Below are positions 22,326-34,369 of a stretch of 64,000 nt of DNA, piece after piece. The translations under genes were made by a program, and so were the position numbers. The notes beneath the pieces were generated by a model, which was not told the DNA's origin, ran no database searches, and was given only the letters and a program-made list of their open reading frames with translations. Numbering within the stretch: position 1 is the stretch's first letter; every line of letters starts with the position of its first letter. Source of the stretch: Cavia porcellus (taxonomy: Eukaryota > Chordata > Mammalia > Rodentia > Caviidae); NCBI RefSeq assembly GCF_034190915.1, contig NW_026947500.1:21512501-21576500 (forward strand), written 5' to 3'.

Positions 22326-23943
22326 TAGTTGCTGCGAGCAGAAGGCGATGTATGGTTGAAAGACAGGGCAGGAAAGAGGATTATGCTTTATAGTACAAAC
22401 ATTTTTTAACTTTTAATTTTGTGCCATAATCGTGCATTATATATTATAGAAATTAAGAGATGAAGTCTAACAAATGTAAAAAAACCATATATATATATAT
22501 ATATATGAATGAGATTCAATGTAGATTAAGTTTCATGGATGCTTCTTCAATGTTTTTAAACCCAGATTTCACCTGTGAATGTTCAAGTCACTGTTGACTT
22601 AAAGTGTTCCCTGCAATCATTCCTTCTCTTCTGTCTCCCCCAAACTTTCAGCTTCCCAATCTCCCCCAAAGTCTTACACCATTTGGATTCAGGGGACTCC
22701 TGCTATGGGAGGTCCAGAAACAGCACTGTGTCTGCGTGGACACTGAGACCCAGGAGATGAAAGCTCACCAACCTCGTGGAACCTGCCTGGCGCCTCCTGG
22801 CCCCCCGTATTGACTTTGGCAACCCTCATTGGCCTTGTCATGCCAATAACGTTTCTGAAACTAAATTGAATGAACATGTGGCCATGTCCTCCAAAAGGTT
22901 TTTGATAGACTTAAATGGAAAACTGTAGATTACATTTATTTATATTGTGATAAACTCTTTGTTTATGTTGCTAGTGATCCAGAAAAAGTGGTCTCCTCCA
23001 ACACACCATGACCTAAACAACGACAAGTTGAATTACTATTTCATTTACCATAGGAGACTTTCCACCATGTGTCTTGCAGCAATGGGTTCCGACATAGCTT
23101 AAGAAATGATAAATTACACCCAACAAAAACAAAAACGAACTCAAGGTTTCATAGCAGATAATTGTAAAGAAAACAGTTATTTGCATCTCTGTCTCCCACA
23201 TTTTCAAAAAACCCATGTACTTGAAACAAAAAAGACCCCAGAATTATAAAAACAATTTCATTTTCATCTCATAATTGGAAACATTTGGGGGAAACACTTT
23301 GTGCACTCAAGCTTCGTGTTCATGCCTGAATTTTACATGGGGAAAGTTACCATAGCTTCGCCTCCTATTTCACCATTATTTCAGTTTCCAGAAACGACTG
23401 ATGTTACATAGTTGACGCTAAAGTAGCTAGGAAAACAGCATTGCAGAATGTTCAAGGCCATTCTATGAAGTGTTGACCTTGTCTGCAAGTTCATAGGAAA
23501 GTGGGAGACAGGGAGAAAAATGCTTTCCACACCCATTCAGTAATAGTAACTGTGAGCTCATTTAGATAGGGACAATGTGAACTACAGGCCATCATAGAAG
23601 TCAAGATTTGGTTTGAAATACTCATAGGCTATTGTACCTCAAGTAGTAATTTAATTTGTTTTAGACAAGCATATAATATTCCACATTCTGTTTTTGTCTT
23701 GAATTATCTTCTCAAGTATCTGAAACCTCTTGAAAGAAATTCAGTACTGGTTACCTGGTCTCTGAGGCTGTCATTGTTAAGAACCAGTAATGGTTTCTAC
23801 TTTTCAGAAATAATAACTTGAGAGTTATAGTAGCTCTCTGAAAGCTAAAAGTCATTATTTTTAAGTTTCCAGAATTCAATCTATTTATATGAACCAACCC
23901 CAATCTAGAGATAAATGAATTAAGTATCTAGGGACGTTGTCTC
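22326..23943. other. Unassigned AT-rich noncoding sequence
   Basis: Includes a short (TA)n run at 22489-22506. No exon or clear repeat recognised. Confidence 0.4.
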
Positions 23944-24589
23944 TGTTATGGTTTGGTTCTGGAATATTCCCCCAGAGGTTCATGTGGTGCAATCTTGGTC
24001 CCTAGCTGGTGGTGCAGTCAAGGAGGCTGGGACTAATGGGACTAATGGGTCACTGGAAGTAAGGTCCCGAAGGGGATACTGTCACCCTATGTTCTCTCTT
24101 TCATTTGTTCTCTTTCTCTCTGTCTTCTTTCCTCCTGTCTGCCATGATGCAAGCCATTTTTCTCTACTACATGCTCTCAGCCATGATGCTCCTCCTTGCC
24201 ATAGATCCACAAGTGACAGGGCCAGGTCACTATAGGAAATCTTTCCCAGACCTCATTGTGGTCTGGGAGGTTTATATTTGTAATCCCAGGGGAAAGTTAC
24301 TGGGATTTCAATAAATTAATTCCAATCTACTACTTCCAGTGCAAACTATGGTGAGAATAAAGACATTAAGGCATGTTTGTAGTTGTGGGGAGTGAAGGGG
24401 GCCCTAAATCCAGCTAGGATGATGATTGGCTGGAATAAAGGCCTTGACTCAGGGCCAAACCCAGGTTTTATTAATTCATGAAGAAGGGAGTGGCTCGGGA
24501 ATGAGTGGCTGTGAGAAAGGTGGGAAGTTTGTGAATACTATGAGCTGGGCTAGGTAGGAGGCCTGAAATCACCTCAGCAATATGAAGAA

Positions 24590-24590
24590 C

Positions 24591-24642
<52 letters not shown>
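24590..24642. repeat. (GA)n microsatellite
   Basis: A run of GA and GACA units of about 50 bp, directly seen, inside the unnamed repeat. Confidence 0.96.
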
Positions 24643-24736
24643 TAATCTGCATATCACAGATTGGGGCAGTATCTAGTGTTTTGGGGTCAGTGCTTCAGTT
24701 TTTTTTTTAGTTGTTGTTGCTTATTTTGTTGTTGTT

Positions 24737-24812
24737 TTGGTACTAGACATTGAACTCGGGACCTTGCATTTGCCAGGCAGGCACTGTGCCACTGAGCTGT
24801 ATCCTTGACCTC
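24737..24812 (-). repeat. ID-type SINE, reverse orientation
   Basis: TACTAGACATTGAACTCGGGACC, CCAGGCAGGCACTGTGCCACTGAGCTG is the reverse complement of an ID B box, anticodon arm and A box. The preceding TTG/TTT-rich stretch is the reversed tail. Confidence 0.8.
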
Positions 24813-25414
24813 AGTGCTTCAGTTTTGATGTGTGATCATCACGCCCTGAGATGTCACAGCTTCTTTCTTGAAGCTCAACTTCAACTGGCAGCGTGGCATT
24901 TCTTGGACTCATACTTCTTGGGAACTATAGGTGGAGTATCACTGACCTGTGGCATTACTTTAAAGACTACACGTCAGCACCTCAGTTAGACCCATTTGCA
25001 TTGCTTAAAGCCAATTGAGGAGATAAAGACAAGTCTTAGCCAGCTCTGTACATATCAATACATGGAAATAATGTCAGGGTTAGCCAAAACGGAGACAACT
25101 GCTCTTCTTTCAAAGATAACTATCCTGGTGGTCCTCCACAGGTGTCCATAGACCCACACTTCTGAAACTATGAACCAAAATAAACTTTTCCTTCTTTAAC
25201 TTGGTTTCTCTTAGGATTTTTGTCATCATAATGGGAAGCTGAGCTGCAACACATTCTCCAGTTCAGTTCTTCTAGTAAGTTCACTGAGAAGCCATGTTTT
25301 CTAAGGCACTTCATCATCGCCGTGAATGCCCCACTTCTGTTCACATTTGAGTTTGTGTCCTCGAGTTGGACACCTTACATTCACCACAGATATGTTTCCC
25401 CTTTGTAGACACAG

Positions 25415-25482
25415 AAATAAAACCTATGCCCTCGCACACGTGAGGCAAGTGCTCTACCACCGAGCCATACCCCGTGCCTCTC
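25415..25482 (-). repeat. ID-type SINE fragment, reverse orientation
   Basis: CACGTGAGGCAAGTGCTCTACCACCGAGCCATACCCC is the reversed ID anticodon region and A box. It lacks a clear tail and is old. Confidence 0.7.
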
Positions 25483-28429
25483 CACAGAATGTTCACCTCA
25501 ACAACCATTTATTTTTTAAACTACAGATTGTCTTCTCATGAAGATTAACTGTTTATAGCAGCAAGAAAATGAAAACCCTACTATGAGTAGCAGAGGCAGC
25601 AGGGCTGTTTTGTTTACTTAACAAGAATTTGTAGCTAGGGTATCTCAAAATTGGACTGAGAGCTTCCTCAATGTCAGCAAGGACAATGACTTCTCCACCT
25701 TCTCTCAGAACTGTCAGGAGTTCTCTACAGCCCTTTAGAAACTCCAGATCTGGCCTGGAAAACTCCAATCACAGAGAATGTACATTTTTGCTCCTGGCAG
25801 AATCATTGTCACTTAACTAAATATTAATTCTCCACCTTGAACTGTTATGCAGTCTTTTATACTGCAGGACCCAAGCCCACAAGACCCATTGACACCGTGA
25901 AGGCCAGTTTCCATGCCTCACTTCCTGCTCCTAGTGGGAAAGCCTGTGAGGTGTCCTTTAGAGTTCAGGGCTGGGGACGATTTCCTTGCTCTAGGCACCG
26001 TGGCATGCTTCCTGCTTTCTAATGAAATAAATAAGGTAAGAGGAGGTCGTTTCTGCTTAGCCTTGCGTACCAGGAATTGTAGAGCTTGACAGGTTTTTCC
26101 TCTGCATAGTAGAAAAGCAAGAGTAAAGAAAGGAAAAAAAGAAAAAGGTCTATTGCGAGCAGGGCAAAGGGGCAGTAAGATGCCCTAGAGGCAGACAAAG
26201 GATGGGGGGCTTTTATTCAGTTTGATAGTGGGTGGAGCTTGAAGGGATGGGCGGCATGACGTATTGACAGCTGATCTGGGGAATGCTGGCACAGGTGCAA
26301 AAAGCAGTTCCGTTCTTCGTGTTTGGAAGAACCCCAAAGTCAGCGTTGGAGGGAGGTGCTGTTCAGTAGCTTGTTGGGCCGGCACCACGTTGAGCCTAGA
26401 AAGGTTTCACGTGGGTGGAACTAGAACCACAGCTGCAACAAGTGCACAGCCTCCAAATTTGTCTCCTTGTTATGCGTGGTCTGTTTTTCATTTCATTTTG
26501 CTTTATTGCCTGTGCTCTGTTGTGACCCACCTTGGATTTCTGGATTTTCTGCAGAAGAGGAGTAAGAGAAAGCCTAAGTCCCTGATGTTATGCTGGATCT
26601 TATCATGGCTTTGGAGGATGTAACTCTGAGCTCGAGAGAAAAATAAAGCTTTTATAGTTTAAGCCTAGGTTTCTTTCTGAGTAAAGCTAAAGTCAATCCT
26701 GAGATATATCCCAAGTAAAGCCACACCCTCCAGAATCGGCCTTCCCGTGGCCCAGGACCTCCACCAGCCTCCGCGGTGACTGTCTCCCTCCAACTCAGTC
26801 CAGGCTCAGGGCCTTCTTGGTGAAAGCTGTCCACGGGACTTTCTCACTTTCGGTTTTCTAAGTTTCCTGGAAATCAAGCAATATTGTTCTTTCCCACACA
26901 TGGTATTAAAAATAAAACCCCTAAACAGCTGAGTTCATTTGAGTTCTTCTTTTCCAGATTTTGTATTAGTCAGACTACAGTAAGCGATATAACCATCCCA
27001 AGCTCTCAGTGACATATGACTGGTTACAGCATTGTTTCTTGACTACATCACAGCCCACTGGCCCACTTTGGAAGCATCATTTATGGAAATGCTTGGAACA
27101 CCAACGAGAGAATCAAAAACATTCTAGAGAATGCACAGGGTCCTATGAACATGTCCCAAAGGCCTCCCCCAGAGGCCTCACACTGCTGCCTGTACATACA
27201 CGTACCTTGTTGGTCCATACTGTACTTTGTATTGTAAAAATTTCTGGCTCTTAAGACTTAGAAGAATGTATGTCTCACAAAACAGTTCTGACTGCTCTTG
27301 AAAAGACAAAGCTATGGTCATTGGGCCAGTTTCTTTCATGTCATTCCTGGCTCCATGCTAGATCCTCTATAGTGGCCTGTTTCTCACGTAAGTCACACGC
27401 GGTGAAGCTGAGCAGGGAAGGCCCTGCTGGGACTCCTTGAGCCTGAGTCTGAGATCCTTATGGCTGTCCAAGGAAGCATGGTGGTGGCCACTGGCTGGAA
27501 AGAGTGTGATATGGACACCTCAGTTTTGTGTTTCACAGAATGCCTTCCCAGCCCCGGTTAATTATGAATCGCTTTTTTGAGGAGTAGAGATCTAGCTGAC
27601 ACAAGTGAGAGAGGGTTGGTATGTAAGGAAAGAGGAGAGGGCTGGCTGGGAGGTCAGAGAGAGGCTCCTTCCTCTACAAGATGAGAGGCACCTGCTCTCC
27701 CTTTCGGGGCTCATAGACTGGCTGGACTCATAGACTGACTCATAGACCATCAGCATCCCAGGTAAAGAGACCCGCATGGATCACAGATGGGCTTAAAGTG
27801 ATTGTCAAATGCTAGTGTTGGTGGCCTAAATTCAAGAGCTAAAAGTCAAACAGAGGCCCGTTTGTCATAGTAGATAGTAGCTTCTTTCTCACACATTTCT
27901 CCTTTTGTAGCATTCCTCATAATCGTTTTACTACCTATTAAATGCAAATTTCCAGATCTTAATCTTCCCCCATGACAGCATTATTGGCACAGTGTGTATT
28001 TCACCCCAGCTGCCTGCTGGAGGGGAGTCCTTTGTGTCTGCTCTCTCAGGCTTCCTACATACTGTCCCGCAGCACCAGAAAAGCCAGATGCTTCTAGAAC
28101 TGCAGCTTATAGCTTGGGCATGTTTTCTCTGGGTTTTGGTTCTCGCCTTGGATTGCCAGCAAGAGCAGCCCGCATGTCTTTACAATATTCAGCGGGGGTA
28201 GAAGGAACGCCATAGTGTTCCTGTGGATTCAGCGCATCCAGAACTGCTGAGCCCAGCTAGGCTGGGGACACCCTGGGAGACACCTGATTTGGGCCTTTCA
28301 GATGCGCAGGGTGTGAACCGCGCTCCTCCCCGATGCTGCTTCTGCCCAGTGTTTTCCTTGCAGCTGAGAATGCTCAAGCTCCAGTGGGACCCAGTAAGGG
28401 ACTGGCCTTGTTCCCCATTTGGTGGTTGT
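25483..28429. other. Unassigned noncoding sequence, possible worn LTR near 26.1-26.7 kb
   Basis: The stretch 26180-26670 has the look of a worn LTR (GC-richer block, then GAAAAATAAAGC at 26638-26649), but I could not find terminal signatures. A 119-codon frame at 26264-26623 has no known domain. The remainder is unassigned. Confidence 0.3.
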
Positions 28430-28585
28430 GCTTCTACCATCTGCTATCTTTATTTTCTTCTGTTATCTGTCTCCTGTCACTAGAACATAAGCACTTCAAG
28501 AACAGGTACCCAGATACCGCTGAATACTGTACTTCTAACACCTATAACAGTACCTGGCACACAGTAGGTGCCTAATATATGAGCT
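28430..28585 (+). repeat. L2 LINE 3' end
   Basis: CACTAGAACATAAGCACTTCAAG, AACAGGTACCCAGATACC and AACAGTACCTGGCACACAGTAGGTGCC follow the L2 3' consensus. Confidence 0.88.
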
Positions 28586-28639
28586 GAGTGAAGGCTTTGC
28601 TCCTTAAAGTACAAACATGATTGTCTCATTTGTTAGCCA

Positions 28640-28892
28640 CAGTGAAGACATAGAGAACAGAAGATCGGACAGGAGAGGCTTCCTGTCTGACAATGTGACT
28701 ATTCTGTCCCATGCATTCAGCCACTGTGATGCCACTACCAGGAAGGGGTACAGCCATGGGACTCCTCACTCACCAAGAACACTATGCTGTTTGTACTTTT
28801 GGCTTTCACAGCTGTGAGCTAAATAAACCTCTTTTCTTTGAAGTACTCAGCCTCAGGTGTTTTGTCACAGTAAGGGGAAAATGGACTAACAC
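28640..28892 (+). mobile_element. MaLR-type LTR, 3' part
   Basis: GCTGTGAGCTAAATAAACCTC, CAGCCTCAGGTGTTTTGTCAC and GGAAAATGGACTAACACC match the 3' end of MaLR LTRs, with AATAAA in place. The 5' half is worn. Confidence 0.7.
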
Positions 28893-28991
28893 CAGTGAGA
28901 TAGCACCTTTTGGGTGTTGCCTTTCACTGTGAAGAGGAGTCTTATGTGCCTGTCTCTCAGTTTTCAGAGGACTGATCTGATTTAATTCATA

Positions 28992-29109
28992 CAACTCAAG
29001 TTTTTATTATTTATTTATTTTTGCTACTGGGATCGAACTCACCACCTCACACTTGCCAACCAGGCACTTACACCATGGAGCTAAATCCCCAACCCAAAAC
29101 TCAGCTTTT
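28992..29109 (-). mobile_element. ID-type SINE, reverse, with imperfect target duplication
   Basis: The body (about 29013-29095) reads TACTGGGATCGAACTCACCACC, AACCAGGCACTTACACCATGGAGCTAAATCCCC, a reversed ID. AACTCAAGTTTTT on the left and AACTCAGCTTTTT on the right (two mismatches) are the likely target duplication. Confidence 0.88.
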
Positions 29110-29228
29110 TAAACAGCATTTAAAAATGCCATATCCCAGTAAGTTTATCAAAAAAAGTTTGAACTGAAAGCCTTCATTATGCATGCAAATATTCACTTCA
29201 AATTCACTGGCATATCTTATTTTTTGTC

Positions 29229-29428
29229 ATTGTTGAAGAGGATTTTTTTAAAATTTTATTTAAAAGGAAAAAGAGAAAAAACAAAACAAAACAAAGCGGT
29301 ATAAGGGTACAAGTAATACAGAACTACAAAAAATAAAATAAAAAATAAAAAGTAAGAAATCACCAGTTAATAGATTACACATTATCGTTTTAGAGATAGC
29401 TGCTCAAGTATTGTTGAAGAGGATTTTT
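29229..29428 (-). mobile_element. 5'-truncated HAL1-family insertion with perfect 19 bp duplication
   Basis: ATTGTTGAAGAGGATTTTT occurs exactly at 29229-29247 and 29410-29428. The 162 bp between them, read on the reverse strand, contains CTGGTGATTTCTTACTTTTT, a TTTTGTTTTGTTTTTTCTC block and CTTTTAAATAAAATTTT. It thereby aligns with the terminal ~150 bp of the HAL1 copy at 32515-36310 (compare CTAGTGATTTCTTACTTTTT at 35820 and CTTTAAATAAAAG at about 35900). Poly(T) at the left end is the reversed tail. It is a typical 5'-truncated target-primed insertion. Confidence 0.85.
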
Positions 29429-32400
29429 AAGTCAAATCTGGGTTCATGGGTCTAGCCCACATTTCCTCCTCATTCCCAACATTTAACTAACTCCCTGAGT
29501 TCCAATCAGTATTTGCTAAGGGTCTACCGTGTGTCTGTCTCCGGAGCAAAAGGTATCAGAAGGTGATGACAGAAGTCAGAAGAGACTTGGTGGTGAAAAA
29601 TGGGGGCTCCGGAGTCAGGCAGGGATAGGCTGGGATCACTGCTCCCCCCGTTCCTTCCCAGGAGCTAACTCTCACCTGGCTGACCCACTTTCCTCTTTTC
29701 TCAGACAGGACCCATCAGATCCAACTTGAAGAGCTGTTGAGCTATTTAAATGAGACAAATGACGTAGAAGCTTACCCCGTAAAGGATGTTCTATGCAAGG
29801 AAAATGGGGCACCCTAGTTTCTGGGAACCATCGGGAGTCTGAAGTGTGTCCGTGGCTTACTCTCTTGAATGGAGAGCCTGTCCATTCTTGAATGGGGAAC
29901 GTGGCACAGAGGAGGCTGAAATGTCCAGTTTCCCAGAACAATGGAACAAAGGAGACCATGGGGGTGACTGATGGTGGCACGTTCTTTGTGCTTGGGATGC
30001 AGACACCTCACTTGGGGGCAGTCGGCTTCTTCAGATGCTATGGATCCCTTTGGGCAGAGTTACTACATTTCCTAACAATATGGAAGATCTAATAATAGTG
30101 ATTTTCTACCCAAGAGCAGCAGAGGGGCTGGTTTGTATGTTTTGTGTCCTTTGCAGCGCCCTAAATCATCTGGTAATGTGAGACATGTCTATGGAGAAAC
30201 TTTGTATTGTTTGTTCTTATGGTTTCATGCAAACATTGAGCAAGAGGAATTTGTTACAAACAGCTTGCAATTATTTAGTAAAAAAAAGTATAAAAATAAA
30301 GTTGGGTGGGCATCAGTCAGACTTCTAGGCAAACCCAAGCTCCCTTAGCAAGAATGGTCAAGTAGATGGCACCCTATGGGTTCTGGCTGCTGCCAACACT
30401 CATTCTAACAATAGTCAGAGCTCACTGCTCCCATGGTCTGGAAGTGAGTGGCTTGGAACCACAGTGTGAAAACAGCTCCCCAGAGCCTACCCCCAGGGCC
30501 ACACTCACACACATGGAGGGTCAACTCTGGTAAGAGCTGCGAGAGGAATTCTCAGCTTAGGAGGCCAGAAGTGGGGAAATTAAAAAATTCTGTGAGAGGG
30601 ATTGTGTGGAACCTTTCATCTGGGGTTTTTTCCCCTCCCTCTCTTTGTGTACTTTCTGGTTTGAATTTTCATGTTTAGATGTAGCAAGTTCAATGTGGCA
30701 TGTGAAAAACCATCTATTCTTTTAGTCACTAACTTCATCTCCAGGATTCACTGTTGGGAAAGGGCAAGTGGTGTGTGGATGTAGGTGAGGGATGGATGTG
30801 TGTACTCTTGTGTTGATGGGAAAGCATATGTATGCACGTGTGTGTGTGCATGTGTCTCTCCATGGGTGTGAATGTGTGTATATGTGTGCATAGGCGTATA
30901 TGCTTTCTGCCATGATTCCATTACATGATAGTTCTGGAGAACAACCACGACTTCAGAAAAAGCATTAATTTGTGCATTTTCTGGGCCAAGATAACAGAAG
31001 AGCCACCCAAGAGAGCTCCTGTTTCTAGAGGACAGTCAGACAGTCTTCATGCAGAGATCCTTTGCTAATTGTGTCCACACTGTGTTTGATAAACAGGCTC
31101 CATTCTTTGCTTTCCCTGACACAATGACTGCAACTTGCTCATGACATTTCCATCATTCTGCTGAATTTATTAAGTTCTGTCTTTATGAAGTGCATTATAA
31201 ATACTCATACAGACCAAGAGTGAGCCCTCCTCTCAGTGCTGGTATCTGACTTTCTGGTCTTGGTTGGAACTTTCTCATGCACATTTGATGCCTCTTTTGG
31301 ACATATTTAAGAACAATGTGTTCTGCTGCTTCTGAAGCTGCACTTTTTCTTTCCATGAATGGAAACTGAGCAGGGTCTTTCCTCTACATTCTTTTTCCAG
31401 GGGAGACACCAAAGCAGCCCATCTGAGTGACCTGCTCATGCAGTATGCTGGGGGTAACTGTATATTTTGACTATGCGTGGAGACACTGTTCTAGGATTCC
31501 TTAGATTGATGACTTTTACTCCCAGATCGTGCTGCTGGAGCTCGCCCTTCTGTCAGAGGTCTTTGTGGTTGAGTGAGAAATGGGAGAACATGTGCCTTTT
31601 GCTCACTGATAAGGAAAGGGTCTGCCAAAAGGCTCTGTCATCCCAAGATGACAATGGGAAGACAAAACAAGCATGGTTCCCACTTTTCTGATATACCTGT
31701 TGGCTTTCAAAAATATGTCTTCTGAAATTGCACTTTCCATACTTCTGCCATCCAAACGAAGGCTCTTTCCAAGAAAAACAGCAGTGGTTCCAGCTCTGCC
31801 TCCCTGATCTGGCATGCAAGGTCTCTGTTTTAATAGGGGTGTTTCAACATTTCCAAGAGTGGAATGAGCAGAGCGCGGGCTATCAACCTTATTAGTAGTT
31901 GATGACAGGTATTTGCAATCCACAAAGAAATAAGTAAAGGTGGAGGAGACCAGAACACGCTCCAGTGATGTTTAAATAATCACATATCCCCAGCGCCACT
32001 CACATATACACTGAGTTAGGCACCTCCTCTGCTCCCAGAGTTCCATATTTATGCCTCCACTGTGGAACTCATATGTTAACAAGACGGCTGAGGTCACTTA
32101 GCTCTGAGTTTCTTAAGCTTAACGATATGACTTGCTGACTTGATCTTCTATGCCTGGGACAACCTCTAGGACATAAAATAGATGTCTGCTGTCTCAGTGA
32201 CTAAACAGAGTTTTTCTGCCTTGGCATTCTATGGACTTCCACATACATCAACGTGTCTGATGATACGTTGCTAGATGTTTGTCCCTTTGGCTTTTGCTGC
32301 AAGAGCTCTTCGGTTCACTCACATGCTGACCACAACCAGTATCTCAGCATGGTGACCACCCAAAAAATAGTCAGTTAACCTAGCTGACCACTATTTAATC

Positions 32401-32495
32401 AATTGCCTTAATACTTTATCTAAGTTGTAAAGTCAACATTTACTATGCACAATGGCTCTAAATTTGTGTTTGCATTTAGAGTTTTAACCTCTGAT
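29429..32495. other. Unassigned noncoding sequence
   Basis: Contains an imperfect GT-rich stretch at about 30760-30905 (GTGTGTGCATGTG-type) and otherwise nothing recognisable. Reverse frames across 31553-31923 are overlapping chance frames. It is the 5' flank of the full-length HAL1 element. Confidence 0.4.
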
Positions 32496-32514
32496 AAAAA
32501 TAGAATCATCTTTG

Positions 32515-33217
32515 GAGCGAGGAAGCAAAGATGGCAGATAGATAACAGCTGGCTACAGAGGCTCCTTGAGATAGTCAACTTAGAATTCAACATATACAGC
32601 ATGGGAAGCCCCAAACAGAGGGAGATGAATTCTCTTGTCCCAAGAAGAAACTAAGGTGAGAAGAACCAACCAAACATACAGTCTTGGTGCTATTACTGGA
32701 ACAGCTAAAGGTCAGTGCTCCCTCTGCAGCAGGTGACTTGCTGAGCAGTCCAAGGTCCTGCTGCTGTGAATCACTGGAGGTGTAGTCACACTGAGGTCCA
32801 GGGTTGGCCAGCCTGAGAATGGAGAGCTGAGCTAGCAGGGAGCCTGCATAAACCTGTGGTGAGTGACAGGAGTGGAACCATTCCACAGAAAGAAGGGCTC
32901 CGGCGGATGACATTCTGGGACTGGGCAGGACTGGCAAGTACAAGGGGCAGCAGTGACTACAGTCAGTTGTTTCCTTCCCAAACGGGATTGGTGGAGTGAG
33001 CTAGGCCTGGGTCATGTGACCTGGCTGAGACCCAATAGGTTATCTGAAATCAATTCCCTACAGCAGCAGTGCACACTAACACAGGGAGGGAAGGGGCCAG
33101 AATGCTACTCCTGTTTGCTGGCCCACTGCAGTGGGAAGGGTCATCTAGCCAGCGCACTTCAGAAGAATTATAACCAACAAAGAAAAAAATTGGGGCCTCC
33201 TGGAAGAAACAAAAAAG
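32515..33217 (+). promoter_or_regulatory. L1-like 5' UTR / presumptive internal promoter
   Basis: The first ~45 bp (GCAAAGATGGCAG, then AACAGCTGGCTACAGAGGCTCC) parallel the start of human L1 5' UTRs, where CAAGATGGC binds YY1 and sets the transcription start. The remaining ~650 bp is GC-richer than the 3' part and has no long frame. Promoter activity is inferred from position and this resemblance only. Confidence 0.55.
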
Positions 33218-34281
33218 ATGGGAAGAGGAAGCAATAACAAAATGTCCCCAGGTCCCAATCCTGAGAACATCGACCCAGGACAGGTAAATACAAAGGAGAA
33301 TGAGAACAGAAAACAAGCAATATCAGACATGGCACCAGTGAACATAAAGAGATATCTTCAGGACCTCATAGACGAGTTCAAAAGTGAAATATGTAGCCAA
33401 GTAAAGCAAGATATAAGAAGATTAATAAAAGAGATACTAAGCACCCCTCAAGCGGACACAGACAGAAAAAGGGAGGAACTCAAACAAAGGAGAGAACCAT
33501 TTGATGAAGAATATTAAAAAATGTAGAATACATGAGGCAGATTCAAAGAGATTACCAAGAAATTAAAAACTCTATGGAAAGATGGAGAATCTGCTTGAAA
33601 GAAACTAAGGATAGATTATCCAAACTGGTAGGCAGTTTTGCAATGTGGGATTATGAAAGGAAAAACTTTTTAAAAATAACAAGGAAACAAGCAGTAACAA
33701 TACAAAGGCTAGAAGATGACAAGAGGATCTATAACTTGAGAATAAAGAATGTGAATGAAGAAGCAGGGGTACAAACAAAGGAACTACAAAGCCTATTCAC
33801 AGAAATAATTAAGGAAAACTTCCCAAACATAGGAAAAGGAAATGATATTCTGATATATGAGGCATACAGAACTCCAGCCACCTACAACCAAAACAGAGCT
33901 ACACCCTGGCATATAATAATCAAGATCCCAGAAATTCAATATAAGAACAGAATATTAAAAACTGTTAGAGACAAGAAACAGATCACCTATAAAGGAAGGC
34001 CCATCAGAATCATGGCAGACTTCTTGACACAAATCATCAAGTCAAGAAGAGCATGGAGTGAAATATTCCAAGCCCTGAAAGAAAATAACCTCCAACCCAG
34101 ATTGATATACCCTGCTAAACTGTCTCTAGAAATTAGTGGAGAAACAAGATGCTTCCAAAACAAAGAGGAACTTGGGAAATTCACAACCACCAATCCAACT
34201 CTACAGAGAATACTGCAGGGCATTCTAGAGAAAGAGAAAAGTACTAGGACTCCAGGAACAGTGGCAGAGAGCCCTCAGTGA
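33218..34281 (+). pseudogene. L1 ORF1 (RNA-binding chaperone), one frameshift
   Basis: ORF1p binds L1 RNA as a coiled-coil trimer and acts as a nucleic-acid chaperone. The first segment (33218-33517, 99 codons, MGRGSNNKMSPG...) carries a basic leader and the start of the coiled coil. It ends at a TAA in an A-run (33515-33520), and reading continues one frame over (33532-34281, 249 codons). That segment holds the rest of the coiled coil, the RRM (NLRIKNVNEEAG, LFTEIIKENFPN, YRTPATYNQNRATPWHIIIK) and the C-terminal domain (RRAWSEIFQALKENNLQ, RLIYPAKLS, NPTLQRILQGIL). About 350 codons in all, near the usual 340-370. Only one break makes this copy much younger than the one at 18.6 kb. Confidence 0.92.
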
Positions 34282-34369
34282 ATGGAGCAGAAAAGAGAAT
34301 GAAGAAGATGGGCAGACAACTGATGGCAAAAAAAAAAAAAAAAAGAGCATAGCAGAAATGAGGCAGAGA

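Larger units (their letters stand above)
24238..25140. repeat. Unnamed interspersed repeat, copy 2, nested in an LTR
   Basis: It is collinear with 10930-11690 (see that entry). This copy contains a (GA)n run and a reversed ID SINE. Because the LTR sequence resumes on its right, the outer limits of the family are set here to about 24238 and 25140, a length near 0.75 kb after removal of the secondary insertions. Confidence 0.62.
23944..25255 (+). mobile_element. MaLR-type LTR split by a nested repeat
   Basis: The first half (23944 to about 24237) begins TGTTATGGTTTGGTTCTGG and includes CCCCAGAGGTTCATGTGGTG, GGTCCCTAGCTGGTGG, TCGCCATGATG-like repeats and AGATCCACAAGTGACAGGGCC. The second half (about 25147-25255) resumes with GAAACTATGAACCAAAATAAAC and TTTTGTCATCATAATGGGAAGC, the usual 3' end with its AATAAA. 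The intervening 0.9 kb is a copy of the repeat also seen at 10930-11690, so that element inserted after the LTR. Confidence 0.72.

Noticed and set aside
26180..26670. Possible endogenous retrovirus LTR
   Set aside because: A GC-richer block and AATAAA are suggestive, but no TG...CA ends, duplication or second copy was found, so I did not call it.
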